From: Pardosa pseudoannulata
Taxonomy: Eukaryota > Arthropoda > Arachnida > Araneae > Lycosidae
Assembly (NCBI GenBank): GCA_032207245.1
Contig: CM063498.1
Coordinates: forward strand, 57,434,170 to 57,498,169
DNA length: 64,000 nt
Direction of reading: 5' to 3'
Position 1 is the stretch's first letter. Each line of letters begins with the position of its first letter. The notes beneath the pieces are model-generated. The model searched no databases and was not told the origin of the DNA. It worked only from the letters and a program-made list of their open reading frames with translations. The translations under genes were made by a program, and so were the position numbers. Below, one piece after another: positions 49,877 through 61,190 of the stretch.

Positions 49877-49920
49877 CTATGTTATGAAGAATTACTATGA
49901 CGTAATTCTTCATAACATAG
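49877..49920. repeat. Perfect 19-bp stem hairpin
   Basis: CTATGTTATGAAGAATTAC (49877-49895), the loop TATGAC, then its exact reverse complement (49902-49920). Too short for a typical animal pre-miRNA. Confidence 0.9.
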
Positions 49921-51430
49921 CTATAGCAACATAAGTGGGACAAATTTTATCTTTATCTTTACTTTTATCGCAAAGTAAAAAGATTATTCATTCAAAGCGG
50001 GCTATCTGAAATCATGTTTGAATAATAAAAAAGAAACTTAAACATATGAAATTCCTTACTTTATATTTTAAAAAAATTCAGTTTATGGGTATTTTAACTA
50101 ATATGCATAATTTATATATACCATCAGTACATCATAGGTACATCAAGCTCGAAATAAGGGATATAAAGAACAAAATGTATTTTCACTCGATTTTGAATAT
50201 CACTGTTTTAAAGAAATTCTTTTTTAAATGAATAAATTTCATAAGAACAATAAATAGATATTTCTAAGCTTAAATGGTGCAATCTTTATTAAAAAGTTAT
50301 CTATTTAAAATTAAAAGTACAAGTTTAATTACTATTGAATAGAACTAGGATAAAAAGTACAAATATTTCCGAAAATTAATAAAATGATTTTACAATAGGA
50401 TAAATTATGTATAATAAATATTAATAAATACTTAACATATACATCCCTTAATAAATAACGATCAACAAAATTGTAAAACGTATTTTTTACACGATCACGT
50501 TTTCATCTCTACCCTTTTTTATTATATAAAATAAAATTAGAAAGCATTATAAAATACAAAAGTTTTAAATATAAATGATATTACACTTAATCATATTTAA
50601 ATTAAACAAATACACAAAAACTTGGTGAATAAAAGCTTTTAAAAATAACACATATTTGCTAGGAGTACAAAAAGCTCTAAAAATCACTGAAGACTAAATG
50701 ATTACTTTTCTTGAACTACCTGCTAAAGCTTTATGCCTATAAAAACAATAACTTTGGGGATATTCTTACAAATGAACAAGCAAAATATAAAAATAAATTA
50801 AACCGCTATTCAATAATATTTCCAAATGTGTGCCATTTTAATTTTTATGGCTAAAAGTTGTAGAATGAATGTTTCATTCTTTAGAACTCTCCTTGGAGTA
50901 AAAGAAAAATTCTCCCATAAAACTGATTTTCATCCATTTTTCTTCACGAGAAAGAAAAAAGGAGAACTTTCTCCTGGAAGCACATCATTTACTTTTTCAT
51001 CACTTAGTAAGTAAAATGCACAAGAATCCTGATATTCATTCTACATTCCAAACAGTTCTTTCACAACACTGTATCACAGGAATGTTTACCAATGTGTACG
51101 AAGGAAAATCATTCCTTCATTTCGTTGGGATAGTATTTATCACTTATGGTATTCATCTGTTCCTTTATTTTTTACTAAATACTTTGTTAGCAATTAATTA
51201 TCTGGTAACTAAGTCTCATAAAAAATGTGTTCTAAATTTTCAGGCTTTTTTACAATGTATTTATTTACATTTATACAGATGTTCGATACTCAGTTTCTGT
51301 TCTAGGCATCATAAATAAAAAATAATTGTCAGTTGAAGTAATGAAATAAATAGCAAGAATGAAAAAGAATGATTGATGACACACACAAAGTTTGGTTAAA
51401 AAAATAATCAGAACTATTCGTGTTAGACAT
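49921..51430. other. 3' flank of innexin 3, AT-rich
   Basis: No other gene is supported. In the sense of innexin 3 an AATAAA lies near 51262, about 170 nt past the stop, and could serve as the polyadenylation signal. Plus-strand frames at 50826-51014 and 51016-51318 lack family resemblance. Confidence 0.4.
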
Positions 51431-52546
51431 TCAAGCAGTGGATGTTTCGTTATTATCATTAAGAGCTAATGGGGATTTAAATTCTTTTGAAAGATCCTCG
51501 AGAAAATCTTTAAAACTAATCACTTCCATATTTTTAGCCAAAAGAAATAATACAAACCAGTCACCGTAGGTGGTTTTACGGATGATAGTACGCAGTTGCT
51601 GCCTTGGTGTCAACCTTGCTATAGAGTGGAGGGCTACATAACGGACGGTTCTCGATGACAGCAAGAAAAGCTTATATAAAATGGAAATTGCTGTAACTAT
51701 TGAAAGGACAATGAACCAGAACCATAAAATTATGTATATTTTTTCGTTGACGATGTTTAGAGGCAACAAGCATAAAGCATCATACTTTTGCACATCACCT
51801 GATGGACCATATCGATGAAATGTGCATTTAGTAAGTCTGGGAAACACAGTCACCATTGGATCTATCCTTTTCTCTTGGACACCGGTAGCAAAATGTAAAA
51901 CTCTCCAACCGTATGTAGTGAATTCACCACCAAGGAAATAGTCCACAAAATATATTTGACCCACAACGTTGACGAAATTCATGAATTCGCATAATAAATA
52001 TTTCAAAGAATAGGAGTGGTGGTGGCGCATAGCGTTTCTAAAATATTTCACGAGGTGATCGCAGCGTTTCTTTCTCTCACAGCAAGCTAACACTGGTGAG
52101 TTGAGCCCTTGGAGAAGGTTTTTGAGACGACCGCCCTCCCAGCTTCTCCACACAAGTCGAGGAATGTAGAATAGAATTGCTTGGAAAAGGAGGACGAAAC
52201 AAACCCATTGATAATAGGCATGAAAAACTACTTCATCTCCAGGCTCCCTCTTGTCGACTCCTGCATACACGACATCTACGCCCACTTCTTTGTGAAAAGC
52301 TTTGGGTAAAGTAAAAGTACCTTCTACCCAACAGTATGTGTCCAACACTTTCTTTGGGACATCATCAGACTGTATGCACTGAATGGGATCACCATAGAAC
52401 TGCGTAGCTGACACAAGCACGCTGCAAGCGGTGAGTAACAACCCTGTCAGTCGGTAATGCAGACGAAAAGTTGTGCTGTCAGTAACGAATAAACGAGGTT
52501 TGATGAAGTTTTTAAAAGCACCCGAAAGGAACAGTTTGTCCATCAT
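51431..52546 (-). CDS. Innexin, paralogue 3
   Basis: A complete 371-residue innexin in one exon. The start is at 52544-52546, with a second ATG directly after (MMDKLFLSGAFKNF), and either could be used. Membrane segments lie near 32-50, 112-130, 180-201 and 269-297. YYQWV is at 111-115. Loop cysteines are C57/C72 and C241/C259. Other family blocks are CEFMNFVNVVGQIYFVDYFLG (as two adjoining motifs) and NEKIYIILWFWF. The protein forms gap junctions or hemichannels in the plasma membrane. Compared with its neighbours it carries extra cysteines in the cytoplasmic loop (CC at 155-156, C162) and an Asn/Ser/Thr-rich tail. A good splice acceptor (TTATCTTTCAG) about 100 nt upstream of ATG and a GC-rich region further upstream suggest a non-coding first exon. 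Confidence 0.96.
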   Translation of the reverse strand: MMDKLFLSGAFKNFIKPRLFVTDSTTFRLHYRLTGLLLTACSVLVSATQFYGDPIQCIQSDDVPKKVLDTYCWVEGTFTLPKAFHKEVGVDVVYAGVDKREPGDEVVFHAYYQWVCFVLLFQAILFYIPRLVWRSWEGGRLKNLLQGLNSPVLACCERKKRCDHLVKYFRNAMRHHHSYSLKYLLCEFMNFVNVVGQIYFVDYFLGGEFTTYGWRVLHFATGVQEKRIDPMVTVFPRLTKCTFHRYGPSGDVQKYDALCLLPLNIVNEKIYIILWFWFIVLSIVTAISILYKLFLLSSRTVRYVALHSIARLTPRQQLRTIIRKTTYGDWFVLFLLAKNMEVISFKDFLEDLSKEFKSPLALNDNNETSTA

Positions 52547-52642
52547 TTTTAAAGATTTTAAGAATTGGAGACAGTTACTTCTTTAGATATACAGAGAATT
52601 CGCGATTGCGTTCACTGAGTCCAAAGATCAGCGGATTTTTCT

Positions 52643-52654
52643 ACTGAAAGATAA
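52643..52654 (-). promoter_or_regulatory. Predicted 5'-UTR splice acceptor of innexin 3
   Basis: Minus-strand TTATCTTTCAG with a preceding C/T-rich stretch. It would open a leader exon of about 97 nt ending at the innexin ATG. Prediction from motif only. Confidence 0.35.
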
Positions 52655-52899
52655 TGTTGAAAGGTAATACTAGAGAAATCTGTGATAATTTACTAGTTTG
52701 GAACATATTCAAAAGTAGATACATTTAACACTATACAAATAAATCACATTTTCTCTTTCAGCTTGAAATTCATTTCTTATCACTCCATAAAAAAATATGC
52801 TTGAGTCGTGATTCCAAACGATATATCACTGCGTCTCTCACACATAACTGTACTTCAAAGAAATATCCTCCTATAAAATGATGCTTCTTTTGAACGATA

Positions 52900-53460
52900 G
52901 CCGAAGACACAACCAAATATCATTTCACAGAAAACGCTATTAATGGACTCAATTAATCCTGCATCTTCCTCTGCTGTAAATTAACCATCATCTGACGCCG
53001 ACAGTCGACACTCACGCTCCTTTCACTCCTCGGATCTGTTTGTGAGAGAAGAAAAAACAACACGCCTGCTCCCAAACGGATACCCGCCTACGTAAGAGTC
53101 GGTCATCCAAATGCCTCAGCGATTATTTCACCTGTGGTACGGAACGGGTTCCATTCATAGGGAAGCACAAGAGTGAGGCCAATCAGCAGCGGCCCCATTC
53201 TATGTGGGTATAGTGTCGGGCGTCATCGCAAGGTCACTCAGACAGAGGCAGGTCGGACCCCTCGCACCAGCAATAAATAAAACACAAAAACAGTTTCAGT
53301 CACGCATCTTCTCCTGCAAATGACCGACTGGGATACCGGCATGCGTAATCGTGCTATTTGCAGCCGGCCAGGTGGAACACCAGATCAGACGCCCAGCGGG
53401 ACACAGGATTTATCAACCATAATTCTTTGACTCTCACAGGCACGTGTTGTTAGATAACAC
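52900..53460 (-). promoter_or_regulatory. GC-richer region, putative promoter/first exon of innexin 3
   Basis: This is the most CpG- and GC-rich non-repetitive stretch near the gene, 0.35-0.9 kb upstream of the start codon. At its distal edge (53468-53480) the minus strand has TTTATATATGCC, a TATA-like motif pointing toward the gene. There is no coding frame of note, so a non-coding exon and core promoter are the best guess. Confidence 0.4.
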
Positions 53461-53480
53461 ATTTAAGGCATATATAAATA

Positions 53481-55243
53481 AAAAAAAAGGTTTAAAAGGG
53501 ATTTTGACGACCTTTCCTTTTCAAATGTCGAGCGAGATAAGATTGCTCATTTGTGCTAATTCAATATTTTTTGTGACTTTAAAGGTGTTCCCTTTGGAAG
53601 GAGAGTAAATTGTTCATAGCGCCCTACATTTTTTAGTGTGTATTATATGCGAAAGATTATAAACGTAAATATAATGGTCAGTACTTCTGTTAGGAATGCC
53701 AGAAAAGGATTTTCTAAATAGATTGCAATCGTATCTCCTGAAAAAACTTTTTTAAAAAACTATATTACTAGAATTCAAATATTGTACCTTAATAAAATAC
53801 TGACTGACAAATTTATTTTCATCTCAAAAGCGGCCTAAAAGTATAAAAGCTAAATTTAACAGTCCATGGTCGCCTTAAAATTGGCCTTTTTTTCTGGAAA
53901 GCTAACGGAACTGGAAATAGCTCTTAACAGAAAAAGACGTTAGAAAAAGAAAAATTTTTTTTGCCTTTTGAAAATGCCCATAGTATTGAAAAAACGCAAT
54001 GAATTATATCCGCAAAGTACAAAAAAACCAATCAATTAAAAACAAAATTTGTATCTTTCTTGCGTAAATTAAAAACAGTAGTACTTCTCTCACAAAACTG
54101 TTATCACTTGTTTTGCAATCCAATCTTTCCTGAACTACCGTATTTATATTTTAAAAACAATGCAAACTCTTAAAAAAGCTAAAAGTATGGCTATCAGTGG
54201 ATATGTATAGTTAAAACAGTTATCCGAATAGTGCACGCACAAATCAGAGAAACCTTTTCTATGATAATTCGAACAACATACGAGCAAAACTGTTAAAGAA
54301 GGTAGCACAAATTACTGAAAGCTACAAGAAAAGCAGATTATACGTTGTTATTACTAAAAATATACTAACGTTTGTAGAAATTTTGTATTTAATGTTTTGC
54401 TCATAAGTCAAAATGTTATCCTAATAAGACGAAAAACTTGAGTTCAAAGCCACCGTTTAAAAATGAGAAATATTGATAAATAGGACCAATTTCTTAAATG
54501 TGCAAATAAAAAGATAGCGTACACAACTGTTTAACCCTTTAAAGGTCACTATTATAAATTCTTTGAGATTTAATGCAATTTTCACTTTTACAGTTTTAGC
54601 ACTTGAAGTAACATCTGCCTACTGAGCTTCCAATTAATTTTACAGGTGGTCTACTTTAAATTGCAAAACCCAGCCTTTTCTGCAAAAATGCTTTCTGTTT
54701 AATTTATAACAAAAATGTTATTTGCTTAGCAAAAGCAAAAACTGAAACAATGGGGATATAAATTGTATTGTAGTACGTTATAATTTCTGAATCGAAGACC
54801 TGCAAAATTATGTTTTGTTTAAAAGGCAAATAAAACAAAACTTTACAAAATATTTTTTAAAACTGAAAAAAAAACTCAAGGTTACGGTGAACGATCTTTA
54901 AAATAAAATTTCTCGCCCTTCACAGTTTCAATTTAAACCCACGAACAACACTCTATGAATAATTAATAACATGATCCGAATACACCAACGTTATGCAATA
55001 GCGTGGGAATAAAGTCACTTACTAGTTGAAAATTTTATTCAATTTTTCTCTTTGCTGTGTGCATGAAAATACTCATTTTTACAGGGCTATTCATAGTTCT
55101 CTCTGACCTCCAGGGTTTCAAAGCATTACAGCAAAAGATTTAAATACAGTAAAATGTCTCTTGCTTTAAATTTTAGAAAGAATTCATTAACAGCAGTTGT
55201 ACTCACAATTACCTCGTCGGTGGACTTGGCGATCTTCTGAAGA
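53481..55243. other. AT-rich intergenic DNA, nothing recognised
   Basis: No gene or repeat end is supported. Confidence 0.4.
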
Positions 55244-55421
55244 TGGTTTGATTCATTTGTAGCCCTAAGGCTTACAATTTTTCTTCCCAAGGATTGATGA
55301 GAACAGGACCTACTGCTTAAAGCCAATTCTGAACAGCGATGAATAACCATGCCAGCAATGAGATTCGAACCTACGAACTCCGGTACCAAATAGCAGTGCC
55401 TTACTCATTCGGCTCTCTGAA
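55244..55421 (-). mobile_element. tRNA-derived SINE, diverged
   Basis: Minus-strand copy with the body 'aggacctactgcttaaagcc', B box GGTTCGAATCTC and an A-box remnant (cattcggctc). The tail side is poorly preserved. Confidence 0.75.
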
Positions 55422-55594
55422 TATGACGAACGTCTTTTGCTATGGTCTCCATACCTACCAGAATTAAACCCCATACTTTTTCTTGTGGAGCTGTGCAAAA
55501 GACCTTGTTTTCTTACCTCCTTTACCACTTTATTTATTATAACTGCATGTTAGTATCATAGATGTTGTGAATATGATATTTATTATCCCCCGAG

Positions 55595-55777
55595 GTTTGG
55601 TTTGGTTTGGTTTGAAGCGCTACGGTCTACTTATTGCGACACGAGGGCTAATGAGACCGGGACCTACTGCTTAAAGCCGATTCCGAACAGCTACAAACAT
55701 CCATGCCATAGTGGGATTCGAACCCACGAACTCCGGTTCCGAAGGCCAGCACCTTAACCAATCGGCCATCGTTCGGC
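55595..55777 (-). mobile_element. tRNA-derived SINE with perfect 11-bp target duplication
   Basis: Full-length, nearly consensus copy (183 bp). It is flanked by identical TATCCCCCGAG at 55584-55594 and 55778-55788. The GGTTTGG tail lies at the left, so the element reads on minus. It is one of the best templates for the family in this window. Confidence 0.96.
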
Positions 55778-55799
55778 TATCCCCCGAGGAAGATTCAAA

Positions 55800-56160
55800 A
55801 TTGTAAATCCCTTCGCCATTATTCCCCGGTTTCACCTCAGTAGGTTGTGCATATTCTTCCGATCCGGTGGTTCAGTGGTGTTTTAGTCTGGGCCTCGTGG
55901 TTGTTTGCAGCTTAATTACACAATAAAGATCCAACGGATTAGTTTTGCTGCTTTTATTTACACGCGCTATTTACATGCTTTGGTACGGGGGGAGAACTTA
56001 TCGCCCATCCTTTCGTTTCGAAGTTTACATTCGATCTCTCCGTCCAAGCGGGGTTACAAAATATACTCAGTAGCGCCATCTAGTATAGTACTAGTGGGCT
56101 ATGAATTTCCTACATAGGTAGATTCACGATGTACTTGGCAAAAACCGTTCTCCTATAAGA
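55800..56160 (+). other. GC-richer patch, possible retroelement end (unresolved)
   Basis: It contains ACACAATAAAGATCC (poly(A)-signal-like) near 55918-55932 and a CTCF-like motif at 56070. It could be an LTR or transcript end, but no boundaries were found. Confidence 0.3.
56070..56085 (-). promoter_or_regulatory. CTCF-like motif
   Basis: The minus strand reads TACTAGATGGCGCTAC, the best match in the window to the arthropod CTCF core AGATGGCGC. Motif match only. Confidence 0.35.
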
Positions 56161-56162
56161 GG

Positions 56163-56316
56163 TTATGGCCAAATGGGTAGTGCGCTGCTCTTCAGAACCA
56201 GAGATCGTGTCTTCAAATCCCCCTGATGTCATTCATATTCGTAGCCGTTCGGAATCGGATTTAAGCAGTAGATCTTATTAGTCCTCATGTAGAGACTGTA
56301 GCGCTCCAAACCAACC
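56163..56316 (+). mobile_element. tRNA-derived SINE, diverged, first of a head-to-tail pair
   Basis: Head TTATGGCCAAATGGGTAG, a degraded B box (cttcaaatcccc), the body 'cgttcggaatcggatttaag' and the tail CCAAACCAACC. Directly abuts the next copy. Confidence 0.8.
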
Positions 56317-56503
56317 TATGGCCAAACAATGGCCTAATGGTTAGGGCGCTTATCGTCGGTACCGGATTTCGTGGGGTCGAATCCCACTGAGACATGGATG
56401 TTCGTAGCCGTTCGTAATCGGCTTTAAGTAGTAGTCTCGGTCTCATTAGCCCCCGTGTTGCAAAAAAGTAGACCATAGTGTTCCAAACCAAACCAAACCA
56501 ACC
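56317..56503 (+). mobile_element. tRNA-derived SINE, second of a head-to-tail pair
   Basis: A box TGGCCTAATGGTTAGGGCG, B box GGTCGAATCCC, the body 'cgtaatcggctttaagtagt' and the tail CCAAACCAAACCAAACCAACC, cut here to its repeated CCAAA motif. It was apparently inserted at the tail of the previous SINE. Confidence 0.9.
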
Positions 56504-57260
56504 TTTACGGTTTTAACCAATTAGCGAACTAATAAGAGAAACCAGTAAAATCACTACACAACCAACCTGGTAAATGCAGTTATACTTGAACCCATAACCT
56601 TACCAAACGATGCTTTTGTGAAAAAGAAACACCCTAATGGACTAACCACAGTTCTTTCAAAAAGGAGGTTTATTGAATCGAGCAAGTGTTCATATTTACA
56701 GACATCTATGCTCTTGATACTTTATAACGAAGAGTCATAGTATGATAATACTAGACTTAAACAAATAAAGAGTAAGTTTATTTAAAGCATTACGATCTCT
56801 AAAAGGAGTTTATTTCATGGAAATCAGGATCAAAAAATGAGCGCTAGGTCATGTTTAACACATTTTACAAACAAGATAGCATTCCATTTTATCTTATCCA
56901 TTTTATCTGTTTGAAGATTTAAAATTCGAGGTAACAGTATTTTGACACCTGTGAACCTTGAAATAAACTCTTGCAAATGATGTTTTTAGCATCCACATAT
57001 GAAATAAACTTTTTCTTTACGTTTAGTTGAATCTGCAGTAATGCAGTAGAGAGAATTTCGCAAGGAATTTAGAATTTACAATGAATTTCATTTTATTGCA
57101 GATACTTTATAGAATCGAAATGCCATTAAGAAAACTCCTTATTTTCGACCATTAAAATATAAAATGAAAATCCTTTTTAAAAAAAAAGTAAATTTTCAAA
57201 ATAAATGACAATAGTTGGGATCACATGACTCCATTTTACTGTTGAAAAAGGAATACACAC
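56504..57260. other. AT-rich intergenic DNA, nothing recognised
   Basis: No supported feature. Confidence 0.4.
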
Positions 57261-58732
57261 TGTGAAGACCCCCCCCCTTTGTCTAGAACTAACGACCGAA
57301 ATCAGCTGATTTAAAGCCACCTGTTCCGACCGGCTACAATCAGGGCTTCGAACCGTAATTTTTTTAGTTCCGGTTTTCGTTCCGGTTCAACTAAAAAATT
57401 AATATCGGTTCAGTTCCGGTTTTCGCTCCGCCAAAAATAACTGTTTTCGTTTCAGTTCCAAATGAATAATTTCATTTTATGTATATTCTTATTTGTACTA
57501 AAAATATAATTCTATCATAAACAAAAAATGTAATTCTATCAAAATTTAGAAGATTTTATTCTTTTTTTAATTGGTACACTATGTGAATTGATACAAACAG
57601 CAGGTACGATAAGAGCGGCGAGCATTGGCATTGTTATCCATTATCAAAATCGCATTTGACAACTAGGTTCATGATTACCCACATTCGTCGTTTGACTCTC
57701 ACATCGTGCACTTGGCCTTGCAATAATTATGTAAAAAATATATTATTTATTTAACATATGAAAATTGCCTCTAATTATTAATATATCTTCTAACGTGGTT
57801 TCACTGAGATTACTTCTGTTGTCTCGGAGAATAAATTTCAAACCTGAAAACGCTCTTTCAACAAATATCAAAATAGGAAATCGAGAAGCAGTATACATGT
57901 AATGATAATTATAAAGTTGACGTTAAATTAGAAAATATTGATAAGTTGGTAACAGTAACAAAATGACTGAAAGATATATCGAACCGAAATAAACCGATAA
58001 TTTTTTCGGTTCAGTTCCGGTTTTCGTTCCGACTAAAATAACGGTTTTTTCCGGTTTTCGGTTTTCAGTTCAGTTCCGGTTCGAAGCCCTGGCTACAAGA
58101 GAGCGGCGACAGAGTGTCTGGGATGTTGACAGTTGCGTTGAATAAGCGTCAAGCCTCTGATCGGTTGCGGTAATGACCCCCGGAGGATTGCCTGGAGAAG
58201 CCTCAAAACGGGACAGCTAGCGAATGAGAATTCAGCTAAAAAGACTAGATGTAGCCTTAGCTGGAGTTCTCAGGTAACTGGAATCGTAACTGACCAAAAA
58301 ACAGTTGGCGGGACCGTGACTGACTTCCAGGTATAAAAAGCCTAGAATTTTTCGACATTTTTTTACGGAGGTGCTTTGACCTCGTGAAGCCTTCCGCGAT
58401 TTTTGACCGGAGCCAGCTTTTTAGTGATTGTGTTCGGGAGACTCGTAAAGTCCGCTCATATAAGGAACGGCAGAGTCTCGGATACCGAACGGGGGATATA
58501 TTGGGTTTGAATTGCACCCTGGAAGAGCCTTCCCAATTTGTGAGATTATTTAATCTTTTTTTTTCTGACTGTGATCGTCGAGGTAATTTCAGTGCCAACA
58601 AAAATTCTCTTCATTTCGAATTGTTTTGGGAGAATTAGGATTCCTTTGTACATACTGTACATACCCCGTATTTACTCCAGAAAAAATAAAAGTGATTTTC
58701 CAATTCTAATGTGACTGTGATCCTTCTTCACG
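57261..58732 (+). mobile_element. Solo LTR split by a hAT element
   Basis: The left end TGTGAAGACC and the right end CCTTCTTCAC are the short inverted ends expected of an LTR (final A apparently mutated). Inside are, in order, a TATA motif GGTATAAAAAGCC (58339-58351) and a GAAAAAATAAAAG polyadenylation signal (about 58680-58691). Removing the hAT insert (57341-58091) leaves about 720 bp, a normal LTR length. No gag/pol lies on either side, so it is probably a recombination-derived solo LTR. A clear 4-6 bp target duplication was not found. Confidence 0.55.
57341..58091 (-). mobile_element. hAT relic nested in the LTR
   Basis: Ends are CAGGGCTTCGAACCG and, read inward from the right, CAGGGCTTCGAACCG, identical over 15 bp. 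Flanks GCTACAAT (57333-57340) and GCTACAAG (58092-58099) match at seven of eight positions. Subterminal arrays of 'ttccggtt' occur at both ends. Minus strand around 57780-57890 reads ICERAFSGLKFILRDNRSN and LSETTLEDILIIR, the hAT C-terminal dimerisation motif. Its first half is missing. Confidence 0.9.
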
Positions 58733-58861
58733 CTACTTTTCACTCAAGAACAATGAAGTTGTCGCAACTCAAATGCACCTATATCGTGAAAGCCATGCGA
58801 TTTTCTCCTATCTCTCAAGGTCACTGTATCATGAAAAAAAATATGAATTAGGAAAATTTAT

Positions 58862-59266
58862 GATTTGTTGTTTTTTTTTTTTTTTTTTGTTTTTTTGTAA
58901 CCTATTTCTGAAAATTTTTTTATTTAATTGTGTAACTAAGCATATAAAATCAAAATTTTAAATTTTTTTATAATTTTTTGTTGTGTTAGCTTTTATTTTT
59001 TTTTGTTTATTTGATTTTGGGTGATTTGGGTTTTTTTTAAATTTTTGTTGTTTTTTTTGATTGCTTTTGGTTTTGAACTGGCAGTTTTTTTGAAGGGTTA
59101 TATTGTTATCCTTTTTTTTGTTTTCTTTTTTTTTTACTTTTTTTTTTTTGCTTTTGTTTTTTATTTTTCGATGGTTTGTTTTTTCCAAATTGCTTGGTTT
59201 TGTTTTGATTTTTTTTTTTTCATTTGATTTTTGGTGTGTTTGGTGTCTTTGGTTTTGGGTCTGTAT
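58862..59266. repeat. Strand-asymmetric T/G-rich low-complexity tract
   Basis: The plus strand is dominated by T and G with very few C and A. The Lys/Asn-rich minus frame and Phe-rich plus frames across it are compositional artefacts. Confidence 0.75.
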
Positions 59267-59564
59267 TTTGTCAAAAATATACCTACAAGTAAGGCACTTG
59301 TTTTTAACATATTTAAAAAATAAATATTTCTGAAAATTTAAAACTTTAAAAAACATTAATATGGTTGTCTAAAAATAAAAACAAAATTTTAGAAATAAAT
59401 TTTATATTTAAGTAATAGCTGTACTATAATTAGGCCAACGGTCCAATACACTACAAAAATTTACAAGTAACTTACATTGCATTAGGCTGATTTATGGTGA
59501 AATTTAAAACATTTAAAGCAAATTCAACATACATTTTAAGCACACTGTTGTTGCTTTTCTTTTG

Positions 59565-59880
59565 CAGTTCTTGAACTCAGTTTTGATAAGGGGTAATAGA
59601 AAAAGGATATCCGTTGTAGGATGCTAATACCCATTTATATCCAAATTTTACAGGTTTATTTTTTATGAACATCTTGCAACTGTGCTTTCCAAAATATTTT
59701 ACATTCTTCATCGATGGTGAGATTTTCAGAAAATAGACCAAATTGCTTCAAGGTTATGCTGATTTTGTCATAAAAAGGTCGAATTTTACAATAACGATCT
59801 TTCATTTGAAGAATCATCGTTAAAATGGATAAAGTGTTTGTGTCATAATAGTTTTCTGGACCTAGTGTACCACTAATGTA
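59565..59880 (-). pseudogene. piggyBac transposase relic (DDE core)
   Basis: Read on minus, one frame gives MKDRYCKIRPFYDKI, then QFGLFSENLTIDEE. After a one-base frameshift the adjoining frame gives YFGKHSCKMFIKNKPVKFGY and KWVLASYNGYPF. This order (K-x-RP, QFG, the IDE acidic motif, YFGRH-S-K, G-KP-RFGYK, NGY) is that of piggyBac-family transposases, which cut at TTAA. The catalytic Asp of IDE is present, but the frame is broken and stops follow ITPYQN. A TTAA next to ATATTGGACCGCTG at about 60130-60154 could be its outer end. The left end is not found. Confidence 0.8.
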
Positions 59881-59899
59881 GTGCCAATGTTTGTAATAC

Positions 59900-61190
59900 T
59901 ACAAGTAACCACTACTATTTAAAAAAAATAATAATGATATAAAATTAAAGATTAAAAAATGACAATTTTTAAGGTGTTGCTAAAAATGTATTTTACAATA
60001 CAATATATTTTGATTTCACATTTTTTTTTATTACTGTGATAAAGTGTGTCTATTTTAAAGGTCTTGAAATAAAATCACTCAGAAAAATGCTTATAACTTA
60101 TTATTAAATGGAATTCTATTTTGTCCTGTTTATAGGACAGCGGTCCAATATGGGTTAATAGCATTGATACGCCTGATTCATCTTGGAATGCTAATAATTA
60201 TTTATTTAGTTTCTTTATGCAAAAATCCTAAAGATTCGACATAATCCGTTTTATGCTGACAAATAATCCCAGTACAACATACAGAAAGGACTTTTTTACT
60301 CAATAAAAATTGTCCTCTCATTTATCTAAACTGCCCTTTTTTATAAATGACCCTGCCCCTTTTTAAAAGAAACGTGAACAGTAATTGTAAAAGTATAATG
60401 TCCTGTAAAGTGCTAGCAATTATTTGTGCAAGGTTTTGTCCCACTGAATACTTCTGGAAGGCCTACGACAGGGGAAAGATTTTAAATTTAAAAAAAAAGT
60501 GAAACGACTTATTTTGTTTCGCAGGTGTGCGTGTTCTTATTTTCTGCAAACACAATTCAGGTGGTGTTGTTCATTCCACATCACTGTTGATAGGTGCGTC
60601 TGGAAACTAACCTACACACAGTCTCTTAGCTCAATAAATAATAAATTCAGTTCCTCCAGACAAAACAAATGAATATGTAAAGTACTGAATGGGTTGGAGA
60701 CAAGGCTGTGATGTTTCGCAGTAAAAGTATAGCCATGGAACAACTGTTTGCAAATCTTAAATTTGAGATAAAATGGAACATGATGACCTCGTGAAAACAA
60801 TAGGAACGAAAAGTGAGGGCACAGAACAAATAAATCCATAGATTAATCGAAATTTTACTATATGTTTCTACTGTCTTAAATTTGATTGTCTTTTTTATTT
60901 AGTTCTCCATACTCAAAGATAAACACGAACAATAAAACTGCTAGTTTTTTTCAATTTCTCCATTACATCTAAATTTAACTTTCAAATTAATTTTTAATCA
61001 ACATTTATTTGAAACTCATATGTTTCTTGGTTACTTTTAATAATCCCAAGTTGCAACTATTGTGTACATAGACTCTTTTATTTTTTAAAACTAAGCTTGA
61101 ATATTTTTTTCCTAATAAGTATTTACCACTTAAAGATAAGAAAACTAAATGTAAATGATTAATAAGATTACTACTTTATGAAACCCCATT
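59900..61190. other. AT-rich intergenic DNA
   Basis: No intact gene. A small palindrome GTCCT(GTTTAT)AGGAC at about 60123-60138 may belong to the piggyBac end. Segments near 60950-61080 are diverged relatives of the repeat unit that follows. Confidence 0.4.

Noticed and set aside
50826..51318. Two consecutive plus-strand frames (62 and 100 codons) beyond innexin 3
   Set aside because: No domain, AT-rich codon use, and they lie in the 3' flank of innexin 3 on the opposite strand.
58958..59356. 132-codon Lys/Asn-rich frame
   Set aside because: It is the complement of the T/G-rich low-complexity tract.
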